Shown here: piece after piece, positions 34,688 through 41,803 of the stretch
How positions within the stretch are numbered: the stretch's first letter is position 1
Layout: every line of letters starts with the position of its first letter
Virus record (IMG/VR): IMGVR_UViG_3300042691_001387
Span: 1 to 43,461 of that record
Source: a virus
Strand: one strand, 5' to 3'
DNA: 43,461 bases
The notes under the pieces: model-generated
Told to the model about the DNA's origin: nothing
What the model saw: only the letters and a program-made list of their open reading frames with translations
Database searches by the model: none
Translations under genes and position numbers: made by a program

Positions 34688-34840
34688 ATGTCAAAGATGT
34701 ATACTAATGAGATATGGCTTAAGAAAAGATATCATATGGATAGAAAAAGTCCAGAAGATATAGCAAAAGAATGTGGGGTAAGCGTGGAAACTATCTATGT
34801 GTACCTTGCTAAATTCGGATTAAGAAAGTCAAAACGATGA
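34688..34840 (+). CDS. 50-aa helix-turn-helix protein
   Basis: ATG 34688 to TGA 34840, 50 aa. It contains EIWLKKRYHMDRKSPEDIAK then ECGVSVETIYVYLAKFGLRK: a trihelical HTH in which 'SPEDIAKECGVSVETIYVYL' is the classic helix-turn-recognition-helix. Almost the whole protein is this domain. It lies 2 bases after the previous stop and overlaps the next start (ATGA), so it is part of the operon. It may be a repressor or a DNA-targeting partner of the downstream small terminase. Confidence 0.75.
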   Translation: MSKMYTNEIWLKKRYHMDRKSPEDIAKECGVSVETIYVYLAKFGLRKSKR

Positions 34841-35112
34841 ACGATAAAGAAAAATTTATTATTAAGGTTGATCAAGTCAACCATCCATACCATTACACCA
34901 CAGATCCAAGTGGGGTAGAGGCAATTGAAATTACTAGACACAGAAACTTTAATATCGGTAACGCAATAAAGTATCTCTGGAGGGCTGGTATTAAAGATGA
35001 ATCTAAGCATATTGAAGATTTAAAGAAAGCAATCTTTTATATTCAAGATGAAATCAATAGACTAGAAGGCAAATATGACAAACGCAGAAATAGAAATCGT
35101 AAAACACCTTGA
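34837..35112 (+). CDS. DUF3310 family protein
   Basis: 91 aa. VNHPYHYTTDPSGVEAIE, then NIGNAIKYLWRAGIKDESK and HIEDLKKAIFYIQDEI match the DUF3310 family (SaV-like), a very common phage accessory domain; the biochemical role is unsettled, with a nucleotide-related function sometimes proposed. The final ~15 residues are basic (KYDKRRNRNRKTP) and encoded in a 38-base overlap with the small terminase gene. Confidence 0.85.
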   Translation: MNDKEKFIIKVDQVNHPYHYTTDPSGVEAIEITRHRNFNIGNAIKYLWRAGIKDESKHIEDLKKAIFYIQDEINRLEGKYDKRRNRNRKTP

Positions 35113-35614
35113 TGAGGTAAATCGAGTTGTAGAAGAATATCTTAAAGGAAATGATCCCACTAAGATTTCTAAAACACTAGATCTTCCACGAACAAGAGTT
35201 GTTGCTCATCTAAATGAGTGGAAAGCCATGGCTTCTGCCAATGATGCTATTCGTGCTCGTGCTAAAGATGCGCTTGTTAGTGCTGACGCACACTATACTA
35301 AACTAATTCAGCAGGCATACGAAGTTATTGAAGATGCAACTACAACCGCCAATCTAAATGCAAAGACGGCAGCAATTAAACTAGTTATGGATATTGAAGG
35401 TCGTCGTATTGATATGTTGCAGAAAGCAGGATTACTTGAGAACAAGGAACTTGCAGAAGAAATGGTTGAGATAGAAAAACGACAAGAAGTTCTTGTTGGT
35501 ATCCTTCGTGATATTGCTTCTACACATCCAGAAGTTCGTGATCTTATTATGCAAAGACTATCTTCTATTGCAAGAGAGGGAGAGGTAGTTACAATTGTCC
35601 ACAATGTTCAATGA
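35075..35614 (+). CDS. Terminase small subunit
   Basis: 179 aa. N-terminal HTH (residues ~16-50: EEYLKGNDPTKISKTLDLPR, then TRVVAHLNEWK), a central helical part for oligomerisation (~60-110) and a C-terminal helix with IEKRQEVLVGILRDIAS. It directly precedes and overlaps the large terminase. Small terminases recognise the packaging site and load the motor. The family is variable, so the call relies on HTH plus position. Confidence 0.75.
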   Translation: MTNAEIEIVKHLDEVNRVVEEYLKGNDPTKISKTLDLPRTRVVAHLNEWKAMASANDAIRARAKDALVSADAHYTKLIQQAYEVIEDATTTANLNAKTAAIKLVMDIEGRRIDMLQKAGLLENKELAEEMVEIEKRQEVLVGILRDIASTHPEVRDLIMQRLSSIAREGEVVTIVHNVQ

Positions 35615-37376
35615 TTTTCTTGAAGCACTTCAGGATAATCCATTTGAGGAAAACCCAGTTGATGTAAAGACGTTTGTTGAGTCTCCAGATTACTTGGGTC
35701 AGCCACCGCTATCTCAAATTCAGTATGACATTGTTGAGGCAATGAGCCAGATCTATCGTAAAGAAGATTTACATTTGCTTATGGGCACGGACGCTGGCGA
35801 CAAACACTATTCTAAATATACTAAAAATGAAATTATTTTGCAATTAGGCAAGGGCAGCGGAAAAGACTTTGTATCTACTGTAGCCTGTGCATATGTTGTA
35901 TATAAACTGCTATGCCTAAAAGATCCTGCTAGATATTATGGTAAACCGTCTGGTGATGCTATTGATATTATCAACGTTGCTATTAACGCAGAGCAGGCTA
36001 AAAATGTTTTCTTCAAAGGATTTAAAACTAAGATTGAAAAATCTCCATGGTTTGGTGGAAAATATGATCCAAAAGTAAACTCTATTGGCTTTAATAAATC
36101 TATCACTGTTTACTCAGGACATTCTGAGCGTGAATCACATGAAGGTCTTAACCTATTTATGGCGGTACTTGATGAAATTTCTGGATTTGCTACAGAAGTA
36201 GGAACAGGAAATGATCAAGGTAAAACTGCTGACAATATATATAAAGCATTTAGAGGTACTGTAGATTCTCGTTTTCCTGATTTAGGTAAAGTAGTTCTTC
36301 TTTCATTTCCCCGCTACAACGGCGACTTCATTTCAAAGCGGTATGAAGATGTAATTATGGACAAAGAAGTAATAGAAAGACGACATAAGTTTGTTATTAA
36401 TGAGGAATTACCAGAAGGACCAGACAATGAGTTTGAAATAGTCTGGGAAGAAGATCACATATTATCCTATAAATATCCTAGAATGTTTGCCCTTAAAAGA
36501 CCTACATGGGAAGTAAATCCTACTAGAAAGATTGATGATTTTAAGATTGCATTTCTAACAGATTTAGGAGATGCAATGATGCGTTTTCTATGTACCCCAA
36601 CATATTCATCTGATTCATTCTTTAAGCAAAAAGATAAATTAGAAAAATGTATGACTATGAGAAATCCAGTAGATAGTCATAGAAGATTTGATTTGACATT
36701 TAAGCCAGACCCTGATAAAGTATATTATATTCATGCTGACTTGGCACAGAAGCACGATAAGTGTGCAGTTGCGATTGCACATGTTGAACGATGGGTGAAC
36801 ATTCAAGTAATTAAAGATTACGAGCAGGTTGCACCTATTGTTGTCGTTGATGCTGTTGCCTGGTGGGAACCGAAGGTAGAGGGTCCAGTTGATCTCTCTG
36901 AGGTTAAAAAGTGGATAATTAATCTTCGTAGAGAAGGTTTCAATATTGGTTTAGTTTCATTTGACCGCTGGCAGTCCTTTGATATTCAACAGGAATTAAA
37001 GGCGGTAGGAATTAGAACTGATACTGTTTCTGTTGCTAAGAAACATTATGAAGACCTTGCTATGATGATTTATGAAGAAAGAATTGCAATGCCTATGATT
37101 CCATTGCTTCTAGAAGAAATGAGTGAACTAAAGATTATGAAAAATAATCGTGTGGATCACCCAAGAAAGAAGTCAAAGGACTTGGCGGATGCCGTTTGTG
37201 GGGCGGTATTCGGTGCAATTTCGCATACAAGTAAGGACTCTAATCTAGAGATTGAGGTTCATACTTGGAGTTCTGCCAGCCGACTTGCAGAAAAGCAAAG
37301 GGCTATGGTAGAATTAGATACTGAGGAAATCCCTGACGATGTTGAGGATTACCTTAACAAATATAAACTAATATAA
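35595..37376 (+). CDS. terL: Terminase large subunit (packaging ATPase/nuclease)
   Basis: 593 aa from TTG 35595, 8 bases after AGAGGT; ATG 35604 (three residues shorter) is the alternative. ATPase: Walker A GKGSGKD at 85-91, Walker B FMAVLDE with Asp193-Glu194. RNase H-type nuclease: Asp382 (IHADLAQKHDK), Asp457 (VSFDRWQS) and Asp529/Asp532 (SKDLADAVCGAV). It drives DNA into the prohead and cuts concatemers. Overlaps the small subunit by 20 bases. In this window it is far from the portal gene, separated by the envelope module. Confidence 0.95.
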   Translation: MSTMFNDFLEALQDNPFEENPVDVKTFVESPDYLGQPPLSQIQYDIVEAMSQIYRKEDLHLLMGTDAGDKHYSKYTKNEIILQLGKGSGKDFVSTVACAYVVYKLLCLKDPARYYGKPSGDAIDIINVAINAEQAKNVFFKGFKTKIEKSPWFGGKYDPKVNSIGFNKSITVYSGHSERESHEGLNLFMAVLDEISGFATEVGTGNDQGKTADNIYKAFRGTVDSRFPDLGKVVLLSFPRYNGDFISKRYEDVIMDKEVIERRHKFVINEELPEGPDNEFEIVWEEDHILSYKYPRMFALKRPTWEVNPTRKIDDFKIAFLTDLGDAMMRFLCTPTYSSDSFFKQKDKLEKCMTMRNPVDSHRRFDLTFKPDPDKVYYIHADLAQKHDKCAVAIAHVERWVNIQVIKDYEQVAPIVVVDAVAWWEPKVEGPVDLSEVKKWIINLRREGFNIGLVSFDRWQSFDIQQELKAVGIRTDTVSVAKKHYEDLAMMIYEERIAMPMIPLLLEEMSELKIMKNNRVDHPRKKSKDLADAVCGAVFGAISHTSKDSNLEIEVHTWSSASRLAEKQRAMVELDTEEIPDDVEDYLNKYKLI

Positions 37377-37394
37377 AAGAAAACAAGGAGAAAA
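37372..37394 (+). promoter_or_regulatory. Weak promoter candidate and ribosome site of the secreted Ig-like gene
   Basis: TATAAA at 37372-37377 ends 17 bases before ATG 37395; no clear -35 or TG extension. AAGGAG at 37385-37390 is a good ribosome site. The promoter part is uncertain; the ribosome site is convincing. Confidence 0.4.
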
Positions 37395-38558
37395 ATGAAT
37401 TCATTTAAGAAGATTGCGCTTGTATTGGCTGCAGCCCTTACTGGCTCGGTATTCGCAGTTCCTTCGGCTCATGCTGCACCAATGTCTGTTGCTTTGACAG
37501 TCAATGGTTCTGCACCGTCAACTGCAGGCACCGCTACAACTACTGCTGTAGAACTTCCAGTTCCAGCAGATAACTCTGTAGATGCTGCCGATGCCCTCAA
37601 GTTTGTTGTTACTGTAGATACAGGAACAGCAGTTACTGTGTCCGCAACAAACGCATCAATTATTCTTGCAACAGCAACTGCTGCTGCACCAGTAACCGCA
37701 TCTAGCGGTTCTGCATCATCAACAATTGCAACAGGAACTGGCACAACTGCTACATTCTTTGTATTTACAAAGACTACTGCAGTAGGAACAGTTTCTATTA
37801 CAAATCAAGGTGAAACAAAAGTTTATTATGTACAAGGTGCTGTAGGAAAGATTAATGATATTTCGGTATCAGGTCTTGATGTTGGCGCTTCTGGAACACA
37901 AGTAACTTTGACAGTAACTGCCAAAGACGTATTTGGTAACAAAGTTTCTGGAAAGTCAATTACCGCAGTAGTTGCTAACGGAACTCTTGATACTACAACT
38001 GCTACAACTGGCGTAGGTCTAACAGATTTTGGTACACGTGATTTTAAGGTAACACTTCCAACTACTGGTTCGGCTGCTGTTATTTTCTCAGTCACAACCG
38101 CATCTGATCTTGCAACTGCTGTAACTGGTTTCAATACCGTTACCTCATCTGTTGCAAAGAACATTGCTGTCCGTGATCTTGCTGCAGAACTCGCTGCTGC
38201 ACAGGCTGCACTTGCAACCGAAAAGGCTGGACGTGCTGCTGATAAGGTTGCTGCTGATGCAGCCCTTGCTGCTGCTAAAGTAACTGCTGATGCTGCTGCT
38301 TTGACTGCTGCTGCAGATTTGGTAAAGGCTAAGGCTGATGCTGCAACTGCTGCTGCTAAGGCAGTAACAGATGCTGCTGCTGCTAAGGCTGCTGCTGATA
38401 AGGCACTTGCTGATGCAGTTGCTGCTAAAGATGCAGAAATTGCAAAGTTGAAAGCAGATAATGCTGCTGCACTTGCTGCAATTAAGAAAGCATTTAATGA
38501 TCTTGCTAAAAAGTGGAATGCAAAAAATCCAAAAGCAAAGGTCACACTAGTTAAGTAA
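37395..38558 (+). CDS. Secreted Ig-like / alanine-rich coiled-coil protein (surface-layer-like)
   Basis: 387 aa. Clear Sec signal peptide: Lys-containing start (MNSFKKIA), hydrophobic core, cleavage after SAHA at about residue 27. Residues ~28-255 are Thr/Ala/Val/Ser-rich beta strands, including VTLTVTAKDVFGNKVSGKSI, the pattern of bacterial Ig-like (Big_1/invasin) domains. Residues ~264-365 are an Ala-Ala-Asp-Lys coiled coil, and the end (KKWNAKNPKAKVTLVK) is basic. No membrane anchor or lipobox. Composition and layout resemble abundant bacterial surface proteins more than virion parts. Strong ribosome site and its own terminator suggest high expression. Codon use is richer in GCT/GCA/ACT than its neighbours, hinting at host origin. 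Function unknown; cell-surface coating, superinfection exclusion or a virion fibre are options. Confidence 0.78.
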   Translation: MNSFKKIALVLAAALTGSVFAVPSAHAAPMSVALTVNGSAPSTAGTATTTAVELPVPADNSVDAADALKFVVTVDTGTAVTVSATNASIILATATAAAPVTASSGSASSTIATGTGTTATFFVFTKTTAVGTVSITNQGETKVYYVQGAVGKINDISVSGLDVGASGTQVTLTVTAKDVFGNKVSGKSITAVVANGTLDTTTATTGVGLTDFGTRDFKVTLPTTGSAAVIFSVTTASDLATAVTGFNTVTSSVAKNIAVRDLAAELAAAQAALATEKAGRAADKVAADAALAAAKVTADAAALTAAADLVKAKADAATAAAKAVTDAAAAKAAADKALADAVAAKDAEIAKLKADNAAALAAIKKAFNDLAKKWNAKNPKAKVTLVK

Positions 38559-38576
38559 TTAACTATTTAAGACTAG

Positions 38577-38606
38577 GGCGCAGAGCAATCTGCGCCTTTT
38601 TCTTTT
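38577..38606 (+). terminator. Strong intrinsic terminator
   Basis: GGCGCAGA (38577-38584), GCAA tetraloop, TCTGCGCC (38589-38596), then TTTTTCTTTT. Perfect 8-bp GC-rich stem with a stable GNRA-type loop and long T tract. Ends the secreted Ig-like gene; a new promoter begins 5 bases later. Confidence 0.95.
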
Positions 38607-38610
38607 GTCA

Positions 38611-38619
38611 TGATATAAT
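38611..38619 (+). promoter_or_regulatory. Extended -10 promoter of the wall-spanning protein gene
   Basis: TGATATAAT, identical to four other sites. A second TATAAT without the extension lies at 38631-38636. From the first, a leader of ~27 bases would include TAGGAG (38641-38646) before the unusual ATA at 38653. Confidence 0.58.
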
Positions 38620-38652
38620 ATGCTTATCTATATAATTAAATAGGAGTATAAA

Positions 38653-40182
38653 ATAACCAAATTCCTACGCATAATTGCAGTGGTGGGAGTTTTATTTGCA
38701 AGCATTGGTTTTCCATATAACGCTTATGCAGAATGTGTTAACTATATTCAATCTCAGACCATAGCAGCAGCCTATGAAGGAGATACTGAGCCTACAGTCC
38801 ATACAATGGACACCTGTGGCGGAGACGATACCTCTTATCAAATACCAATAGCAACAACAATTACATTTGATGGTGTTCAATATTCAAATATTTATGCTAC
38901 AACTAACTCAGTAATTACATTTGGTAATCCAGACAATACATTTCATACTTATCCATCTACCCCTTCTATTTCTTTATATTCTATGGACTGGGTTTCAGGG
39001 TGGTATGCTGCACAAGATACTTTAAATATATCTTATTCTGAAGGTGGGTTTCAGTTAGATCTTGAAGTAATACCATTTGGAAACTGGAATGCACCAGTAA
39101 GTAATATTAATATTCTTATAGCAATTACAAATACTGGTGGAATATCTGTAGCATATAGTTATCAGGGTCCAGAATATAGTAACTTAAGAACTGGTGTTAG
39201 ATTACATGATGGTTCTATTGTTTCATTAGAGGCATGGGGAGCAACACAAATACAACCAGGATCCGTTACACCAACATTAGCACCAGAGCCAGTTGTAGTT
39301 GGACCAACACAAGAACAAATTGCAGTTCAAGAAGAAATGCGTGTTACTGCTAACTTAATTGCTAATGCTATTGCATCTTTACAAAATCAAGACCCAACTC
39401 CTGAGCCATCGCCTGAGCAAACACAGCCAGTCGATCCCACTCCAACTCCAACGCCTGAAACAACTTCTGAACCAGAGCCAACTCCAACCCCTGAGCCATC
39501 GCCCACTGTTGAGCCTTCACCAGAGCCTTCACCTCAGCCAACGGATATAGATCCAACTCCAGAGCCATCACCTGAGCCATCTCCAATTGAACCTTCTCCA
39601 GAACCATCTCCTGATATTACCACAGAACCAGAAATAGTTATAGTTGAACCAGAAATAGTTACACCAGAAGATCCTAGGTTTCCAGATGAAGATATTGTAA
39701 TTCCAGTTCCAGATAAAACAGAAAATGCAGAAGTATTTGAAGACATGTCAAGATTACTTGCTGATCTTACAAGTAGTCAAACTCTTGCAACATTAAGTCC
39801 AGAACAGAAGGCTGCAGTAGCATCAACTTTAGGTATTAAATCTAGCGAAGTAGCAAAGGTAGCAGAAATTGCTAAATCAAATGAAGCGGTAGCAGAAGCA
39901 CTAGAAGAGTTTGGTGCTAGGGCAAATGAAAATCTTGATGCCACAATGCCTTATACATTAGCAGACGCAGTAACAGAAGTTCAGGCAGAAAAATTACTAT
40001 CAGATCCAGTAGGTGCAATTTCAGCGGTATTTACAGATATTGATTTAGAAAAAATAACAAGTCCATCTGAGTGGGGCAAGGATATGACTGATGATCAGAG
40101 AGAAAAGGTCCAAGAAGTCATTATTCCAGTTATTATTGTTTCAAACATAGTTAGTTCTGTTATGTCATTAAGGAGGTTATAA
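38653..40182 (+). CDS. Secreted Pro/Glu-rich wall-spanning protein, probable ATA start
   Basis: 509 aa if read from ATA 38653, which lies 6 bases after TAGGAG. From there the first ~27 residues are a proper signal peptide (TKFLRIIAVVGVLF, then NAYA before Glu-Cys). The nearest standard start, GTG 38680, would delete the basic n-region and has no ribosome site. Residues ~50-205 are a beta-rich globular domain (YATTNSVITFGNPDNTF; VAYSYQGPEYSNLRTGVRLH). Residues ~240-345 are PEPSPEP-type repeats typical of wall-spanning linkers. Then a helical acidic part, and a hydrophobic C-terminus (VIIPVIIVSNIVSSVMSL plus RRL) that looks like a membrane anchor with basic stop-transfer. It would display the globular domain outside the wall. 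Function unknown. Confidence 0.8.
   Translation: MTKFLRIIAVVGVLFASIGFPYNAYAECVNYIQSQTIAAAYEGDTEPTVHTMDTCGGDDTSYQIPIATTITFDGVQYSNIYATTNSVITFGNPDNTFHTYPSTPSISLYSMDWVSGWYAAQDTLNISYSEGGFQLDLEVIPFGNWNAPVSNINILIAITNTGGISVAYSYQGPEYSNLRTGVRLHDGSIVSLEAWGATQIQPGSVTPTLAPEPVVVGPTQEQIAVQEEMRVTANLIANAIASLQNQDPTPEPSPEQTQPVDPTPTPTPETTSEPEPTPTPEPSPTVEPSPEPSPQPTDIDPTPEPSPEPSPIEPSPEPSPDITTEPEIVIVEPEIVTPEDPRFPDEDIVIPVPDKTENAEVFEDMSRLLADLTSSQTLATLSPEQKAAVASTLGIKSSEVAKVAEIAKSNEAVAEALEEFGARANENLDATMPYTLADAVTEVQAEKLLSDPVGAISAVFTDIDLEKITSPSEWGKDMTDDQREKVQEVIIPVIIVSNIVSSVMSLRRL
39385..39620 (+). repeat. Degenerate Pro-Glu-Pro-Ser/Thr coding repeats
   Basis: Repeated units such as CCTGAGCCATCGCC and CCAGAGCCATCACC encode PEPSPEP/PTPTPE blocks, interrupted by acidic spacers. 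This extended linker is likely rigid and hydrolysis-resistant, typical of proteins crossing a thick cell wall, and prone to length change. Confidence 0.8.
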
Positions 40183-40183
40183 T

Positions 40184-40507
40184 ATGATAATGATGGATAA
40201 ATTAGTTAACCAAGCAAAAGCCCTTATTGGCAAAGTCAAACTGCCTGATTTTAAGGCGGTATTGCCTAAAGTGCTTGCCGTAGTAGGTAAACTACCAATG
40301 CTAGGACTAAAGGCTCTTAAAGGCTTCTTAGTATGGCTTGGAAAGGCTATAAAGGAAAGTATTGCTCAAGTATGGACTCTTCTAGGGTTCTTTATTGCTT
40401 GGCTTACTTTGACTGGCACCGCCCAACAAATAGTAGGAGTTGCTACTGTTTTGGCTACTATTTTGTGGCTTGTTACTATCCCACTCAGGGAAGAAAAAGA
40501 AGAATAA
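40184..40507 (+). CDS. Small membrane protein, holin candidate
   Basis: 107 aa, ATG 7 bases after AGGAGG. The N-terminal ~45 residues are amphipathic and Lys-rich (KAVLPKVLAVVGKLPMLGLK); two hydrophobic segments follow at ~62-77 (AQVWTLLGFFIAWLTL) and ~82-100 (VGVATVLATILWLVTIPL); the tail is charged (REEKEE). Two closely spaced membrane helices with a charged C-terminus fit a class II holin, and the endolysin is two genes downstream. No family is recognised; an anchor or exclusion role is also possible. Confidence 0.6.
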   Translation: MIMMDKLVNQAKALIGKVKLPDFKAVLPKVLAVVGKLPMLGLKALKGFLVWLGKAIKESIAQVWTLLGFFIAWLTLTGTAQQIVGVATVLATILWLVTIPLREEKEE

Positions 40508-40510
40508 ACT

Positions 40511-40519
40511 TGGTATAAT
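40511..40519 (+). promoter_or_regulatory. Extended -10 promoter giving leaderless lipoprotein mRNA
   Basis: TGGTATAAT, with ATG 40526 only 6 bases after the hexamer. The transcript is expected to start at or next to the ATG. The intervening GGGGGT is G-rich but too close to serve as a normal ribosome site. Confidence 0.6.
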
Positions 40520-40525
40520 GGGGGT

Positions 40526-40750
40526 ATGCTAAGAATAATCGGAGCAGCCCTACTTGGGTTGGTGCTTACAGGCTGTGGCTATGATGGTCACTTCCGTTAT
40601 CCTTGCCAAGATCCAGCAAACTGGGAAAACACAGAATGCAAACCACCAATTTGTACAACGGCTGGCGCATGTCCAGAAGATTTAGTTGGATCAGATATAT
40701 TTAACGGAACAAGTACTGAGAATACAGTGGAGGAAGTACCAAATGAGTAA
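40526..40750 (+). CDS. Phage lipoprotein with conserved Cys-rich ectodomain
   Basis: 74 aa. Signal peptide MLRIIGAALLGLVLTGC ends in a lipobox (LVLTGC; lipidated Cys17). The ectodomain holds further cysteines in YPCQDPANWENTECKPPIC and GACPED, a wording I associate with small lipoproteins of many environmental phages (recollection, not checked). It would be tethered to the outer face of the membrane. Phage lipoproteins are often superinfection-exclusion factors or lysis accessories (spanin-like in Gram-negative hosts). The 3' end overlaps the next gene by 8 bases. Confidence 0.82.
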   Translation: MLRIIGAALLGLVLTGCGYDGHFRYPCQDPANWENTECKPPICTTAGACPEDLVGSDIFNGTSTENTVEEVPNE

Positions 40751-41135
40751 GAATAGATATACATCTGCAGAATTAGATGCAAGATTAAAATTTGCATTAG
40801 GAATTATGCTGGGAGTTATTCTCCTATCAACAACATTGGGTATTTTGTATGCCCTTATATTTGTAACACAGCCAGTAACAGCCCAGTCTGAGAATGATAA
40901 GATGTTCTTTAATGTGCTTGGTAGTGTTGCTACATTTATTACTGGTACCCTTGCAGGTTTGCTCATTGGTAAGAGTGGCGCACAAGAAATGAAAGAGGCA
41001 ATGGAAAACAATTCTCCAGTTGCAGAAGAAGTAGCACCAGTTTCTGAGGCGGTAGCAGAAGAAGTTCCTGCTGGCAAAGATAATTCACAAATGCCAGAAG
41101 AACAAGAAATTGATGAAGAATGGGATAAGGATTAA
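40743..41135 (+). CDS. Two-helix membrane protein, holin-like candidate
   Basis: 130 aa from ATG 40743, 9 bases after GGAGG (40729-40733). TM1 ~16-40 (FALGIMLGVILLSTTLGILY), TM2 ~54-75 (VLGSVATFITGTLAGLLIG). A short loop contains VTAQSENDKMFF; the C-terminal ~50 residues are acidic and soluble (EVAPVSEAVAEEVPAGKD). Directly upstream of the endolysin (2 bases), so a holin or antiholin is the leading idea, in competition with the membrane protein at 40184. This arrangement is also seen in other environmental phages. Confidence 0.68.
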   Translation: MSKNRYTSAELDARLKFALGIMLGVILLSTTLGILYALIFVTQPVTAQSENDKMFFNVLGSVATFITGTLAGLLIGKSGAQEMKEAMENNSPVAEEVAPVSEAVAEEVPAGKDNSQMPEEQEIDEEWDKD

Positions 41136-41137
41136 TC

Positions 41138-41719
41138 ATGGCAGAAATGGGAACAGCAGCAAAACTAATTGAAATAGCCAAGGAAGAAATAGGCTATATA
41201 GAAGGACCAAAGGATAACGAAACGAAGTATGGAGCATTCACCAAGGCAAACTTCCAGCCTTGGTGTGGAAGTTTTGTGATGTGGTGTGCAGATAAAGCAG
41301 GCGTTAAAGTCCCAAATACTGTTTACACTCCTGGTGGCGCTGCTGCTTTTAAAAAGTCTGGTCGTTGGTATGATGCACAAATATGCGATCCAGAGCCTGG
41401 AGATATTGCGTACTTCGATTTTCCTGGAGACGGTGTTGATAGAATTTCACACGTTGGAATCGTCATTAAAGATAACGAGGACGGAACTGTATGGTGCATT
41501 GAAGGCAACACTTCAGGGGATCCAAAGAAATCACAGCGAAATGGCGGAGAAGTTGTAAAGAAACTTCGTGCTTATAAGAAAAACAAAAAAGGCGTACAGA
41601 TCTCTATCGTAGGCTTTGGTCGTCCAAAGTTCAAGGGTGAGGCTAAGGCTGAGACAAAGCCTAGTAATCCTGTCAATGATGTTAAAACCTGTCCAACTTG
41701 CGGACAATCTGTTAAGTAA
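41138..41719 (+). CDS. CHAP-domain endolysin
   Basis: 193 aa. CHAP cysteine amidase/peptidase: Cys43 in PWCGSFVMWC, His105 in ISHVGIV, and Glu122/Asn124 in IEGNTSG. It would cut peptidoglycan peptide bonds at lysis. The C-terminal tail is a Lys/Ala linker (EAKAETKPSNP) followed by TCPTCGQ (Cys185, Cys188), a half zinc-knuckle that may dimerise or bind the wall. No signal peptide, so release depends on a holin. A 20-base tandem duplication covers its stop codon. Confidence 0.9.
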   Translation: MAEMGTAAKLIEIAKEEIGYIEGPKDNETKYGAFTKANFQPWCGSFVMWCADKAGVKVPNTVYTPGGAAAFKKSGRWYDAQICDPEPGDIAYFDFPGDGVDRISHVGIVIKDNEDGTVWCIEGNTSGDPKKSQRNGGEVVKKLRAYKKNKKGVQISIVGFGRPKFKGEAKAETKPSNPVNDVKTCPTCGQSVK

Positions 41720-41747
41720 AGGCTAATAGTCTTAAGTAAAGGCTAAT
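41712..41747 (+). repeat. Tandem duplication at the end of the endolysin gene
   Basis: TTAAGTAAAGGCTAAT occurs at 41712-41727 and 41732-41747, a 20-base period with only the 4-base spacer AGTC. The first copy contains the endolysin stop; the second ends on the first base of the TTGACA box. It looks like a recent slippage event. Confidence 0.85.
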
Positions 41748-41775
41748 TGACAGGCAAAAATCTTCCTGGTATACT
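41747..41775 (+). promoter_or_regulatory. Consensus promoter of the proteasome-like gene
   Basis: TTGACA (41747-41752), 17-base spacer, TATACT (41770-41775) with TGG extension; same elements and spacing as the replication promoter at 23981. Expected start ~41782, 22 bases before ATG 41804. The TTG in the -35 box is in frame with the gene but is not the start. Confidence 0.85.
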
Positions 41776-41803
41776 AGATAGACAGGAAAATCTAGGGGTA
41801 GGC

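Noticed and set aside
37826-38545. Long - strand open frames opposite Ala-rich genes (also 830-1483)
   Set aside because: GCN/AGC-rich coding sequence reads as Ala/Ser on the reverse strand and lacks stops; compositional shadow, not a gene.
38680-38682. GTG 38680 as start of the wall-spanning protein
   Set aside because: No ribosome site before it and it truncates the signal peptide; ATA 38653 fits better, though the GTG remains the fallback if ATA is not used.
41747-41803. TTG 41747 as start of the proteasome-like gene
   Set aside because: This TTG is the first part of the TTGACA box and would be upstream of the transcript; it would also hide Thr1 behind 19 extra residues.
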